The translations under genes were made by a program, and so were the position numbers. A model generated the notes under the pieces. That model was not told where the DNA came from and made no database searches. It saw only the letters and a program-made list of their open reading frames with translations. Below are positions 39,409 to 48,714 of a stretch of DNA of 64,000 nucleotides, piece after piece. This stretch comes from Arenimonas sp. SCN 70-307. GTDB taxonomy: Bacteria > Pseudomonadota > Gammaproteobacteria > Xanthomonadales > Xanthomonadaceae. Every line of letters starts with the position of its first letter. Position 1 is the first letter of the stretch. The DNA is taken from contig NZ_MEDO01000006.1 in the NCBI RefSeq assembly GCF_001724815.1, positions 41,428 through 105,427 of the forward strand, given 5' to 3'.

Positions 39409-40229
39409 TCGAGACCCGGACCAGCGCCAGCCCGATGGCCATGCTCGGCTCGCTGCACCGGCATCGCGAGCTGATCCTGGCGCTGGTGCGGCGCGAGGTG
39501 CTCGGCCGCTACCGCGGCTCGGTGCTGGGGTTGGCGTGGTCCTTCCTGCACCCGCTGTTCATGCTCGCCGTCTACACCTTCGTCTTCTCGGTCGTGTTCC
39601 AGGCCCGCTGGCCGGGGGGCGGCGATTCGCGGGTGGAGTTCGCGCTGGTGCTGTTCACCGCGCTGCTGGCCTTCAACCTGTTCGCCGAGTGCGTTTCGCG
39701 TTCGCCGGGCCTGGTGCTGGGCAATCCCAACTACGTCACCAAGGTGGTGTTTCCGCTCGAGGTGCTGCCGGTGGTGTCGCTGCTGTCGGCGCTCTTCCAC
39801 GCGGCGGTGGGCCTGCTGATCTGGATGGGTTTCCACCTCGCGGTGCGCGGCGTGCCGCCGGCCACGGCCCTGCTGCTGCCGCTGGCGCTGGCGCCGCTGC
39901 TGCTGCTCACGCTCGGGCTGTCGTGGTTCCTGGCGTCGCTGGGCGTGTTCCTGCGGGACGTGTCGCAGGTGGTCGGCGTGCTCACGACCACGCTGATGTT
40001 CATGACGCCGATCTTCTACGCGGTGTCGGCGGTGCCGCCCGAGTACCAGGCCGTGATGCTGGCCAACCCGCTGACGCCGGTCATCGAGCAGGTGCGCGGC
40101 GTGATGCTCTGGGGGCAGGGGCTGGACTGGCCGGCGTGGGGGCTGCAGATGCTGCTGTCCTCGCTGCTGGCCTGGGCCGGCTTCGCCTGGTTCCAATCCA
40201 CGCGCAAGGGCTTCGCCGATGTCCTCTGA
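39405..40229 (+). CDS. wzm: ABC-2 polysaccharide exporter permease
   Basis: The 274-residue permease has six predicted helices and the Wzm/TagG motifs LVRREVLGRYRGSVLGLAWSFLHPLFML near the N-terminus, VVFPLEVLPVVSLLSALFHA, and FMTPIFYAVSAVPPEYQAVMLANPL. With Wzt it moves the complete lipid-linked polysaccharide across the inner membrane. It overlaps gtrA by 4 bases and wzt by 11 bases. Confidence 0.93.
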   Translation: MIETRTSASPMAMLGSLHRHRELILALVRREVLGRYRGSVLGLAWSFLHPLFMLAVYTFVFSVVFQARWPGGGDSRVEFALVLFTALLAFNLFAECVSRSPGLVLGNPNYVTKVVFPLEVLPVVSLLSALFHAAVGLLIWMGFHLAVRGVPPATALLLPLALAPLLLLTLGLSWFLASLGVFLRDVSQVVGVLTTTLMFMTPIFYAVSAVPPEYQAVMLANPLTPVIEQVRGVMLWGQGLDWPAWGLQMLLSSLLAWAGFAWFQSTRKGFADVL

Positions 40230-41562
40230 CGACGCGGTCATCGTCGCACGGGGCCTGTCGAAGGCCTACCAGGTGTATGCGAGCCCGCGCGCCCGCCTGC
40301 AGCAGTTCCTCCTGCCGCGGCTGCGGCGCCTCGCGGGCCTGCCGCCGCGCAACCACTACCGCGACTTCCACGCCCTGCGCGGCATCGACCTGAGCGTCGG
40401 CCGCGGCGAGACGGTGGGCATCATCGGCCGCAACGGCTCGGGCAAGTCCACCCTGCTGCAGCTGATCTGCGGCACGCTCACGCCCAGCGGCGGCAGCGTG
40501 TCGGTGCGGGGCCGGGTGGCGGCGCTGCTGGAGCTGGGCTCGGGCTTCAACCCCGAATTCAGCGGGCGCGAGAACGTGTTCCTCAACGGCGCGCTGCTTG
40601 GGCTCAGCCGCCGCGAGGTCGAGCAGCGCTTCGATGCCATCGCCGCGTTCGCCGACATCGGCGAGTTCATCGACCAGCCCACCAAGACCTATTCCTCCGG
40701 CATGGTGGTGCGCCTGGCTTTCGCGGTGGCCATCCATGTCGACCCGGACCTGCTGGTGGTGGACGAGGCGCTGGCCGTCGGCGACACCGCCTTCCAGCAA
40801 AAATGCCTGCAGCGCATCCGCCGCCTGCAGGACCAGGGCGTGTCGATCCTGCTGGTGACGCATTCGACCAACACCCTGATCGAGTACTGCGACCGCGGCG
40901 TCTACCTGCGCCGCGGCCAGCTGGTGATGGACGGCCCCTGCCGCGAAGTGGTGAAGGCCTACGGCGACGACCTGCTGGCCGAGGAGGGCGCGATCGGGGT
41001 CGTGGTGGCGGCGGAGCCCGAGCCCGGGCTGCAGGCGCCGACGCCGCCGGCGGAGCGCGCGCAGGCCGACGCGGGTGCGTCCGTCGCCGTGCCGGCGCCG
41101 GCGCCGCACGCGATCCTGCAGATCGAACAGGTGGCCCTGCTCGACGCGGACGGCCGGCCCGCGGCGACGGTTCGCTCGGGTGATCCCATCGAAGTCCTGG
41201 TCGACCTGCGCGTGCACGAGCCGGTCGCGCAGCCGTGTTTCGGGATCCAGCTCTCGAGCACCGACGGCATCGTCCTGTGGAGCGCCACCACCCAGCAGCT
41301 GGCCAGCACGCTGGCGCCGATGGCGCCGGGCCGGCACCGCTTCCGCTGGCGGCTGCAGGCGAATTTCTCGGGCAATCGCTACGTGGTGGCGATCGGCGCC
41401 GGCGAAATCGTCGGCGGTGAATACAAGCGCCGGCACCGGCTCGACTATGCCGGGCATTTCGACGTGATCCCCGAGCCGCGCAGCGGCGGCGGCTGGCTGG
41501 CGCCGAAGCCTTCCTTCGCGCTGCTGCCGGCCGCCGGTGCAGGAGAGGGCGATGGCGGCTGA
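40219..41562 (+). CDS. wzt: O-antigen exporter ATPase with carbohydrate-binding domain
   Basis: The 447-residue ATPase has Walker A IGRNGSGKST (Lys76), the signature YSSGMVVRLAFAVAI, Walker B LLVVDEALAVGD and the H-loop LVTHST. After an acidic/alanine linker (about 255-295) comes a beta-sandwich Wzt C-terminal domain (about 296-437: ILQIEQVALLDADGRPAATV; YVVAIGAGEI; GHFDVIPE). In E. coli O8/O9a and similar systems this domain binds the capped non-reducing end of the glycan and licenses export, so a terminal modification is expected here. It overlaps the neighbours on both sides. Confidence 0.94.
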   Translation: MSSDDAVIVARGLSKAYQVYASPRARLQQFLLPRLRRLAGLPPRNHYRDFHALRGIDLSVGRGETVGIIGRNGSGKSTLLQLICGTLTPSGGSVSVRGRVAALLELGSGFNPEFSGRENVFLNGALLGLSRREVEQRFDAIAAFADIGEFIDQPTKTYSSGMVVRLAFAVAIHVDPDLLVVDEALAVGDTAFQQKCLQRIRRLQDQGVSILLVTHSTNTLIEYCDRGVYLRRGQLVMDGPCREVVKAYGDDLLAEEGAIGVVVAAEPEPGLQAPTPPAERAQADAGASVAVPAPAPHAILQIEQVALLDADGRPAATVRSGDPIEVLVDLRVHEPVAQPCFGIQLSSTDGIVLWSATTQQLASTLAPMAPGRHRFRWRLQANFSGNRYVVAIGAGEIVGGEYKRRHRLDYAGHFDVIPEPRSGGGWLAPKPSFALLPAAGAGEGDGG

Positions 41563-42847
41563 GCGCGTGCTCGTGGGTGGCTGGTACGGCGCGGGCAACC
41601 TCGGCGACGAGATGCTGCTCGACCTGTTCATCCGCTGGTGCCGCGAGCAAGGCGCGGAGCCAACCGCGATAAGCATCGACGCACCGGCGACACGGCGGCT
41701 GCACGGCATCGCCGCCGTGGACATCTTCGACCTCGATGGCGTGCTCGGGGCCATGCGCGATGCCGACCTGTTCGCACTCGGCGGCGGTGGCCTGCTGCAG
41801 ACGCACCACAATTTCACCCTCGGCGCACTCTACGACTTCACTGCCGCCGACATCGGCAGCTACGTACGCCCGATGCTGATGGCCCGCCAGTTGGGCGTCC
41901 CCACGCTTTTCTGGGCCCAGGGCCTCGGGCCGCTGGAGGGCGACGAGCCGCGCGCGGTCGTGCGCGACCTGCTTTCGTGGGTCGGGCATGCGAGCCTGCG
42001 TGACGATGATTCGCTGGCGCTGGTGCGCGAACTGGGCTGCGAGAGGGCGTTCCCGGTGGCGCCGGATCCGGCCTGGGCCTGGCCGCTGCCCGATACCGTG
42101 GCGCGGGCGCCCGGCGGGGCGCGCCGGATCGCCATCGTGCCGCGCAGCTGGGACACGGCCCCGGCGTGGTCGGATCATTTCCTGGGCGCGTTGCGCCATC
42201 GCCTCGCCCCGGGCGAAGCATCGATCGTGTGGATGGTGAGCCAGGCCAACGCCGTGCCCGGCCGCGCCTCCGACGACCTGGACTTCATCCGCTCGATGAT
42301 GGAACGACTGGGCGGGGAGTACGAGCAGTCGCTGCAGATCCATGCGTCCCCCTCCGACTGGGCCTCCACCCTGGCCGGCTGCGACGCGGCCATCGTGATG
42401 CGCATGCACGCCCAGGTCCTGGCGCTGCGGCTGGGCCTGCCGGTGCTGGCCATCGAATACGACCCCAAGATGGCCGTCGTGTCGTCCGACGCGGGACTGA
42501 AGGACGCGCATCGCGTCAGCGTTGGCTCGCCACCCGAAGCCTGGGAGCATCACCTCGCCGACTGGCTTTCCGCGCCAGCGATGGCCGCGGCTTCGCCTTC
42601 GCCGGCGGTTGCCGCGCTCGCGAGCCGGGCCCTGGTGCATCGGGGCGTGCTCCACGCCGCCCTGGCCGCCGCCCATCCCGGCCGGGGCACGCAGCCCTCG
42701 TGGCGCTCGGAGGGCGTGGACTGGATCGGCGCCTGGCGCCGCGCCGCGCTCGAAGCCGAGCTGGCCAGGACCCGGGTGCGGATGGCAGAACTCTCGCAGC
42801 GCCTCGGCGACGCCGAAGCGGAGCTGGCGCGCCTGCGCGGACCCTGA
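41552..42847 (+). CDS. Polysaccharide pyruvyl-transferase-like protein with coiled tail
   Basis: The 431-residue protein opens VLVGGWYGAGNLGDEMLLDLFI and has LFALGGGGLLQTHHNF, FWAQGLGPLEGDEPR, a histidine-containing IVMRMHAQVLALRLGLPVLAIEYDPK, all typical of the CsaB/polysaccharide pyruvyl transferase fold. These enzymes add pyruvate ketals from phosphoenolpyruvate to sugars, but some relatives act as glycosyltransferases. The last ~35 residues (EAELARTRVRMAELSQRLGD) form a short coiled coil. ATG 41552 follows AGGAG; GTG 41537 is an alternative. It overlaps wzt by 11 bases and closes this export operon. Confidence 0.83.
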   Translation: MAAERVLVGGWYGAGNLGDEMLLDLFIRWCREQGAEPTAISIDAPATRRLHGIAAVDIFDLDGVLGAMRDADLFALGGGGLLQTHHNFTLGALYDFTAADIGSYVRPMLMARQLGVPTLFWAQGLGPLEGDEPRAVVRDLLSWVGHASLRDDDSLALVRELGCERAFPVAPDPAWAWPLPDTVARAPGGARRIAIVPRSWDTAPAWSDHFLGALRHRLAPGEASIVWMVSQANAVPGRASDDLDFIRSMMERLGGEYEQSLQIHASPSDWASTLAGCDAAIVMRMHAQVLALRLGLPVLAIEYDPKMAVVSSDAGLKDAHRVSVGSPPEAWEHHLADWLSAPAMAAASPSPAVAALASRALVHRGVLHAALAAAHPGRGTQPSWRSEGVDWIGAWRRAALEAELARTRVRMAELSQRLGDAEAELARLRGP

Positions 42848-42870
42848 ACGGGCCGCTGCAGGCGGGGTCG

Positions 42871-42876
42871 TATAAT
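42871..42876 (+). promoter_or_regulatory. -10 box (TATAAT) before metB
   Basis: A consensus TATAAT lies 65 bases before the metB ATG, in the 94-base gap after the pyruvyl-transferase gene. No convincing -35 hexamer is present at normal spacing. It suggests metB has its own promoter. Confidence 0.5.
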
Positions 42877-42941
42877 GGCGGCCACTGCCGCCCGCCCCCC
42901 GCGCGCCGCCCATCCTTATCCCCCGATTCGAGGACGTTTCA

Positions 42942-44099
42942 ATGAGCCCAGACCGCCACGGCATCGGCACCCGCGCCATCCACGCCGGCCAGAGCCCCGA
43001 TCCGAGCACCGGCGCGGTGATGACGCCCATCTACGCCACCTCCACCTACGTGCAGTCCAGCCCGGGCGTGCACCAGGGCTTCGAGTATTCGCGCAGCCAC
43101 AACCCCACGCGCTTCGCCTACGAGCGCTGCGTGGCCGACCTCGAGGGCGGCAGCCGCGGCTACGCCTTCGCCTCGGGCCTGGCCGCCACCTCCACGGTGC
43201 TCGACCTGCTCGACTCGGGCAGCCACGTGATCTGCATGGACGACGTCTACGGCGGCACCTACCGCCTGTTCGAGCGCGTGCGCCGCCGCAGCGCCGGCCT
43301 GGACTTCAGCTTCGTCGACCTCGACGACCTGGCCGCGGTGGAAGCCGCGGTTCGCCCGGAAACGAAGCTGATCTGGTGCGAAACGCCGACCAACCCGATG
43401 CTCAAGCTGGTCGACATCGCCCGCCTGGCCGAGTTCGCCCGCAAGCGCGGCATCTGGCTGGCGGTGGACAACACCTTCAGCTCGCCGATCCTGCAGCGCC
43501 CGCTCGAGCTCGGCGCGCACCTGGTGATGCACTCGGCCACCAAGTACCTCAACGGCCACAGCGACATCGTCGGCGGCATGGTGGTGGTGGGCGACGACGC
43601 CGAGCTGGCCGAGAAGATGGGCTTCCTGCAGAACGCCGTCGGCGGCGTGCAGGGTCCCTTCGACAGCTTCCTGGCGCTGCGCGGCCTCAAGACCCTGCAC
43701 CTGCGCATGAAGGCGCACTGCGCCAACGCGCTCGAGCTGGCGCAGTGGCTCCAAACCCACCCGGCGGTGGAGAAGGTGATCTACCCCGGCCTGGCCTCGC
43801 ATCCGCAGCACGCGCTGGCGAAGAAGCAGATGCACGGCTTCGGCGGCATGGTCAGCATCGTGCTCAAGGGCGGCTTCGAGGCCGCGAAGCGTTTCTGCGA
43901 GCGCACCGAGCTGTTCGCGCTGGCCGAGTCGCTCGGCGGCGTGGAAAGCCTGGTCAACCACCCGGCCATCATGACCCACGCCTCGGTGCCGCCGGAGCGC
44001 CGCGCCGCGCTCGGCATCTCCGACGCACTGGTGCGCCTGAGCGTCGGCGTCGAGGACGTGGCCGACCTGCGTGCGGAGCTCGAACGGGCGCTGGCCTGA
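42942..44099 (+). CDS. metB: Cystathionine gamma-lyase/gamma-synthase
   Basis: The 385-residue Cys/Met-metabolism PLP enzyme has the Schiff-base lysine Lys201 in HSATKYLNGHSDIVGG, the tyrosine-containing YSRSHNPTRFAYERCVADLEGG, and FNTFSSPILQRPLELG-like VDNTFSSPIL. With cystathionine beta-synthase upstream it would complete reverse transsulfuration (homocysteine to cysteine), but family members also act as gamma-synthase in methionine synthesis, and sequence alone does not decide. In Xanthomonas the gene named metB marks one end of the lps locus, with etfA at the other, and that arrangement is seen here. Confidence 0.93.
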   Translation: MSPDRHGIGTRAIHAGQSPDPSTGAVMTPIYATSTYVQSSPGVHQGFEYSRSHNPTRFAYERCVADLEGGSRGYAFASGLAATSTVLDLLDSGSHVICMDDVYGGTYRLFERVRRRSAGLDFSFVDLDDLAAVEAAVRPETKLIWCETPTNPMLKLVDIARLAEFARKRGIWLAVDNTFSSPILQRPLELGAHLVMHSATKYLNGHSDIVGGMVVVGDDAELAEKMGFLQNAVGGVQGPFDSFLALRGLKTLHLRMKAHCANALELAQWLQTHPAVEKVIYPGLASHPQHALAKKQMHGFGGMVSIVLKGGFEAAKRFCERTELFALAESLGGVESLVNHPAIMTHASVPPERRAALGISDALVRLSVGVEDVADLRAELERALA

Positions 44100-44109
44100 G
44101 CCCCGGCCG

Positions 44110-46467
44110 ATGAGGGTTGAATTCGAACAGCTGGCTGCCGAGGTCGCCGCCCTGCGGGAGCGCCTGGAGACGGCGCACACGGGGCTCGAAGCGGCCGGGC
44201 GGGAACTGGGGGCCTTGCGTCGGGAAGCGGCCGAGGCACACGCCCTGGCGGCTCGTGCCAGGGAGCTGCAGCAGCGCCTGGACGACAAGGTCTTCGAGCT
44301 CGAGATGCTCCAGCGCGAGGCCGCGCGCCTGCGCCAGGACTCCGGGATGCTGGCCACCGTGCTCGCCTCGCGATCGTGGCGCCTGACCCGGCCGCTGCGG
44401 GCCTTGGGGCGTCTGCTGCGGGGCGAATGGAAGGGCGAGGACAGCGCCCGGCTCCGGCGCGCGCTGGGACGGGCCCGGCCCGCCGCCGCCATCCCTGCGC
44501 CGGCATCCGCCGGCCGCGATGCGAGCGACGCGGGCGTGGCCGCGCCACCGGTCGGGCCACCCCTGGCGGCTGCGCTGCCCGGCGTGGCCGACGTATTCGT
44601 CTGGTCGGTGATCGACTGGCACTTCCGCATCCAGCGCCCGCAGCACCTGGCCCGCGCGCTGGCCGGCCGCGGCCACCGGGTGTTCTACGTCTCGAACAAC
44701 TTCATCGACAGCGCCGAGCCAGGCTTCCGGGTCGAACCGCTGGACGACGAGGGCCGGCTGTTCCAGGTGCAGTTGCACCTGGCCGGCGCGCCGGCGATCT
44801 ACCACGCCTTGCCCGACGGGGAGCAGCTTCGCGCGCTGCACGCCAGCCTGGCGCGTCTGCTCGCCTGGACCGCGACGCGCGCCAGCCTCTCGCTGGTGCA
44901 GCACCCGTACTGGAGCAGCCTGCTGCGTAGCGTGCCCAACGCGCGCGTGGTGTACGACTGCATGGACCACCACGCCGGCTTCGACAACAACGCGCCGCAG
45001 GTACTGCGCGCCGAGCGGGCCCTGCTGGCCGACGCCGAGCTGGTGGTGGTCACCTCGGCCTGGCTGCGCGACGAAGTGGCGCCCGCGGCACGGTCGGTGG
45101 CGCTGGTGCGCAACGCCGGCGAGTTCGACGCCTTCCGCGAACCGCCGGCGCAGGTGTTCCGCGACGAACGCGGCCGGCGCGTGATCGGCTACTACGGCGC
45201 CATTGCCGAATGGTTCGACGTGGGGCTGGTGCGCGCGGTGGCGCAGGCCGAGCCCGATGCCCTGGTGCTGCTGGTGGGCAACGACACCGTCGACGCCGCC
45301 GGCCAGCTGGCCGACCTGCCCAACGTGCGCTGCACCGGCGAGGTGCCCTACGCCGGGCTGCCCTACTGGCTGCACGGCTTCGACGTGGCGCTGCTGCCGT
45401 TCAAGGTGCTGCCGCTGACCCAGGCCACCAATCCGGTCAAGGTCTACGAGTACCTGGCCGCCGGCAAGCCGGTGGTGGCGGTCGATTTGCCGGAGATGGC
45501 GCAGTTCGGCGGACTGGTGCGCACCGCGTCCGACGCCGCCGGCTTCGTGCGGGAGGTGTCGGCGGCGCTGGCCGGGCAGGGCGGCGGCGCCGACGCCGTG
45601 GCCCGGCGCCAGGCCTTCGCCGCCGGCCAGACCTGGGCGCATCGCGCCGTCGAACTCGACCAGGCGATCGCGGCGATCGTCGAGCCGGTGGTGAGCGTGG
45701 TGGTGCTTGCCTACAACAACCTCCCGCTCACCCAGGCCTGCCTGTCGAGCATCGAGGCGCACAGCGACTATCCCGCGCTCGAGGTGATCGTGGTCGACAA
45801 CGCCTCGACCGACGGCTCGCCGGAGTGGTTGCGCAGCTGGGCGGCCGAGCCTTCCGCCGCGGGACACCGCCGGCGCCTGGTCCTCAACGAGGCCAACCTC
45901 GGCTTCGCCGCCGGCAACAACGTCGGGCTGGCCGCGGCCACCGGCGAGGTGCTGGTGATGCTCAACAACGACACCTGCGTCACCCCGGGCTGGGTGCGCA
46001 CGCTCTGCGCGCACCTGCGCCGCGATCCGGCCCTGGGCCTGGTGGGGCCGGTGACCAACAACATCGGCAACGAGGCGCGCATCCAGATCGCCTACCGCGA
46101 CATGGACGAGATGGTCGAGCGCGCCGGCGAATACACCCGGGCGCATCCCGGGCAGTCCTTCCGGATCCGCACCGCGGCCTTCTTCTGCGTGGCCATGCGG
46201 CGCTCGACCTACGAGCAGGTCGGCGGGCTGGACGAGGCCTTCGGCGTCGGCTTCTTCGAGGACGACGACTACTGCCGTCGCGCCGAGGCCGCGGGCCTGG
46301 GCGTGGCCTGCGCCGAGGACGTGTTCGTGCACCATTACCTGTCGGCGAGCTTCGACGCGATGGCGGCCGAGCGCAAGCGCGAGCTGTTCGAGCGCAACAA
46401 GGCGATCTTCGAAGCCAAGTGGGGCCCGTGGGAGCCGCACGTCTACCGGGGAGGCTCAACGCGATGA
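44110..46467 (+). CDS. Coiled-coil GT4-GT2 bifunctional glycosyltransferase
   Basis: The 785-residue soluble protein starts with a coiled coil (about 1-85, EFEQLAAEVAALRERLETAH). A GT-B domain follows (about 160-525), recognised from WSVIDWHFRIQRPQHLARALA, VYDCMDHHAGF, GYYGAIAEWFD and the donor site NPVKVYEYLAAGKPVVAVD. A GT-A GT2 domain of rhamnosyltransferase type fills the rest (VVVLAYNNLPLTQACLSSIEA, VVDNASTDGSPEW, LNNDTCVTPGW, GFFEDDDYCRRAE). Two linked sugar transfers by one protein are likely. The sugars are not deducible. The start ATG 44110 is 11 bases after metB. The next gene overlaps by 4 bases. Confidence 0.88.
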   Translation: MRVEFEQLAAEVAALRERLETAHTGLEAAGRELGALRREAAEAHALAARARELQQRLDDKVFELEMLQREAARLRQDSGMLATVLASRSWRLTRPLRALGRLLRGEWKGEDSARLRRALGRARPAAAIPAPASAGRDASDAGVAAPPVGPPLAAALPGVADVFVWSVIDWHFRIQRPQHLARALAGRGHRVFYVSNNFIDSAEPGFRVEPLDDEGRLFQVQLHLAGAPAIYHALPDGEQLRALHASLARLLAWTATRASLSLVQHPYWSSLLRSVPNARVVYDCMDHHAGFDNNAPQVLRAERALLADAELVVVTSAWLRDEVAPAARSVALVRNAGEFDAFREPPAQVFRDERGRRVIGYYGAIAEWFDVGLVRAVAQAEPDALVLLVGNDTVDAAGQLADLPNVRCTGEVPYAGLPYWLHGFDVALLPFKVLPLTQATNPVKVYEYLAAGKPVVAVDLPEMAQFGGLVRTASDAAGFVREVSAALAGQGGGADAVARRQAFAAGQTWAHRAVELDQAIAAIVEPVVSVVVLAYNNLPLTQACLSSIEAHSDYPALEVIVVDNASTDGSPEWLRSWAAEPSAAGHRRRLVLNEANLGFAAGNNVGLAAATGEVLVMLNNDTCVTPGWVRTLCAHLRRDPALGLVGPVTNNIGNEARIQIAYRDMDEMVERAGEYTRAHPGQSFRIRTAAFFCVAMRRSTYEQVGGLDEAFGVGFFEDDDYCRRAEAAGLGVACAEDVFVHHYLSASFDAMAAERKRELFERNKAIFEAKWGPWEPHVYRGGSTR

Positions 46468-47864
46468 ACCTGGAGCAGGAAGTCGCCCGCCTGAAGGCCG
46501 AGATCGAGGCTTGCCGCGCCAGGGAGCAGGCCGTGCCGGCCGTGCTGGCCGAAGTCGACTACGCGCGGCGGCGCATCGCCTGGCTTGAGCGCGAGCGGGA
46601 TGCGCTGTCGGAGCAGCTGCACACGGGCGCCGAGCAGATCCGCCGGCTGGCGGCTTTCGCCCGCGGCGGCGGCCCGGCCCCGGCCTGGCCCGCGCAGGCG
46701 CCCGCGCCGGAGGCGGTGCAGGCGCTGGACTGGCAGGGATTCCAGTCGCGCGCCTTCGCGCCGGACAAGCAAACCGGCGGCATCTGGATTCAGGAAGCCT
46801 CGATCGACTGGAGCCATGCGCTCTGGCAGCGACCGCAGCACATGGCGCTGGCCATGGCGCGGCGCGGCTGGCTGGTGGTCTACCGCACCCGCAACGCCAG
46901 CCACGACCGCGTGTCGGGCTGGCGCGAAATCCGGCCGAACCTGTGGCTGACCGACGACCCGGCCACCGATGCCATCGAGGGCGCGGTGCGCTCGGTGTAC
47001 AACACCTCCTTCGGCGAGCCCCTGCACACGCTGTCGCTCAGGCCGCGCGGCACCCGCTTCGTCTTCGAGGTGGTCGACCACCTCGACGAGCGCATCCTCG
47101 GCAGCGCCGAGCGCGTGCGGCTGCAGCAGGCCCTGCAGGATTGGGCCCTGCTGGGCGGCGCCGACCTGGTGGTGGCCACCGCGCGCGTGCTGCTGGCCCA
47201 GGCCAGCGCCGTCGCCGGCAGCGAACGCTGCGCGCTGGTGCCCAATGGCGTCGACCTGGACCATTACCTGGACCCGGCCGCGCTCTCGGCCCCCGTCGAG
47301 CCGCGGCTGGCTGCGTTCCGCGCCCGCCATTCGCGCCTGGTCGGCTATTTCGGCGCACTGGCGCCGTGGCTCGATTACGCGGCGATCACCCGCCTCGTCG
47401 AGTCCCGTCCCGACCTGGGCTTCGTCTTCATCGGTCCCGACTACCAGGGCGCCGCTTCGCGCCTGCCGGTGGCCGGGAACGTGCTCGCCACCGGCCCGCT
47501 GGACTACGACGTGCTGCCGGCGCAGGCGCGGCTGTTCGATGCCTGCCTGATCCCCTTCGAGCCGGGCGAAGTGGCGCGAACCACCTCGCCGCTCAAGCTC
47601 TTCGAGTACTTCGCCCTGGGCAAGCCGGTGGTCGTGGCGGACGACATGGCCGAGTGCCTCGCCTTCCCCGAGGTCTTCCATGGCGAAGGCGCCGAGGGGC
47701 TCTCGCGCGCCATCGATGCCGCCCTGGAGGCCGCGCAGTCGCCGGGTTTCGCCGACCGGATGCGGGCCCTGGCCGCGGCCAACAGCTGGGACGCGCGCGC
47801 CGCGGCCCTGGAGCAGGCTTTGACGAGGCGTGCCGCCGGCCTGGCGGCGCAGGAGGCCCAATGA
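46464..47864 (+). CDS. Coiled-coil GT4 glycosyltransferase
   Basis: The 466-residue protein begins with a coiled coil (about 1-65, LEQEVARLKAEIEACRAREQ and YARRRIAWLERERDALSEQL), then a GT-B glycosyltransferase (about 95-455). Recognisable parts are IDWSHALWQRPQHMALAMARRG, FEVVDHLDERIL, LVPNGVDLDHYLDP, GYFGALAPWLDY and TTSPLKLFEYFALGKPVVVADD. The N-terminal half of the catalytic domain resembles that of the preceding protein (WQRPQH versus IQRPQH), suggesting duplication. It overlaps both neighbours by 4 bases, so the three genes form one translational unit. Confidence 0.88.
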   Translation: MNLEQEVARLKAEIEACRAREQAVPAVLAEVDYARRRIAWLERERDALSEQLHTGAEQIRRLAAFARGGGPAPAWPAQAPAPEAVQALDWQGFQSRAFAPDKQTGGIWIQEASIDWSHALWQRPQHMALAMARRGWLVVYRTRNASHDRVSGWREIRPNLWLTDDPATDAIEGAVRSVYNTSFGEPLHTLSLRPRGTRFVFEVVDHLDERILGSAERVRLQQALQDWALLGGADLVVATARVLLAQASAVAGSERCALVPNGVDLDHYLDPAALSAPVEPRLAAFRARHSRLVGYFGALAPWLDYAAITRLVESRPDLGFVFIGPDYQGAASRLPVAGNVLATGPLDYDVLPAQARLFDACLIPFEPGEVARTTSPLKLFEYFALGKPVVVADDMAECLAFPEVFHGEGAEGLSRAIDAALEAAQSPGFADRMRALAAANSWDARAAALEQALTRRAAGLAAQEAQ

Positions 47865-48631
47865 GCGAGACCCCCGCCGGGAACGTGCGTTTCCAGTGCA
47901 ACATCTGCGGCCGGCATTGCCATGCCCCGCGCGAGTCGCTTGGCCGCGAGACGGCCAGCTGCGATGGCTGCGGCTCGACGCTGCGCATGCGCTCGATCAT
48001 GGCCCTGCTCTCGCGCGAGCTGTTCGGCGCGGTGCTGCCCATCGACGAATTCCCGCGCCGGCCGCGACTGCGCGGCATCGGCCTGAGCGACTGGGACGGC
48101 TACGCCACCCGCCTGGCCAGGGTGTCCGACTACACCAACACCTACTACCACCAGGCCCCGCGCCTGGACATCACCGAGGTCGGCGACGACCTGGCCGGCA
48201 GCTGCGACTTCCTGATTTCCACCGACGTGTTCGAGCACGTGGCGCCACCGGTTTCGCGCGCCTTCGCCGGCGCGCGGCGCCTGCTCAAGCCCGGTGGCCT
48301 GCTGGTGCTGACGGTGCCCTACGCGCTCGAGTTCTCGCACACGCTCGAGCATTTCCCGGAGCTGCACCACTGGGAGCTCGAGCCGGGCGGACCGGGCGGC
48401 TGGCGCCTTCGCAACACCCGTCGCGACGGCCGCCAGGAAGTGTTCGAGGACCTGGTTTTCCACGGCGGCCCCGGCACCACGCTGGAGATGCGCCTGTTCT
48501 CGCGCGACTCGCTGCTGGCCGAGTTGCGCGACGCCGGGTTCCGCGACGTGCGTATCGCCGGGGAAGACATCCCGGAGGCCGGTGTCTACTGGCCCTGTAC
48601 GTGGTCGCTGCCGGTGCTGGCCCGGGCCTGA
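47861..48631 (+). CDS. Zinc-ribbon class I methyltransferase
   Basis: The 256-residue protein has an N-terminal four-cysteine knuckle (CNICGRHC ... CDGCGSTLRMRS, about 13-44) and a methyltransferase-like domain with STDVFEHVAPP and LLKPGGLLVLTVPY as motifs II-III. The SAM-binding motif I is degenerate: GIGLSDWDGYA replaces the usual GxGxG. Its place as last gene of the glycosyltransferase unit suggests methylation of the polysaccharide, perhaps the capping step recognised by the Wzt C-terminal domain. That role is an inference. It overlaps the preceding gene by 4 bases. Confidence 0.8.
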   Translation: MSETPAGNVRFQCNICGRHCHAPRESLGRETASCDGCGSTLRMRSIMALLSRELFGAVLPIDEFPRRPRLRGIGLSDWDGYATRLARVSDYTNTYYHQAPRLDITEVGDDLAGSCDFLISTDVFEHVAPPVSRAFAGARRLLKPGGLLVLTVPYALEFSHTLEHFPELHHWELEPGGPGGWRLRNTRRDGRQEVFEDLVFHGGPGTTLEMRLFSRDSLLAELRDAGFRDVRIAGEDIPEAGVYWPCTWSLPVLARA

Positions 48632-48681
48632 GCCACCGGGGCCGGCCAAAGGTACGATCCCGGCCCCGGGGCGGGAGTCGC

Positions 48682-48687
48682 TAGAAT
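48682..48687 (+). promoter_or_regulatory. -10 box (TAGAAT) before the CoA-transferase genes
   Basis: TAGAAT lies 28 bases before ATG 48715 in the 83-base gap after the methyltransferase gene. The upstream -35 region is GC-rich and not recognisable. Confidence 0.45.
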
Positions 48688-48714
48688 GGCGGCCTCCCGA
48701 TCCCGAGGATTCCC

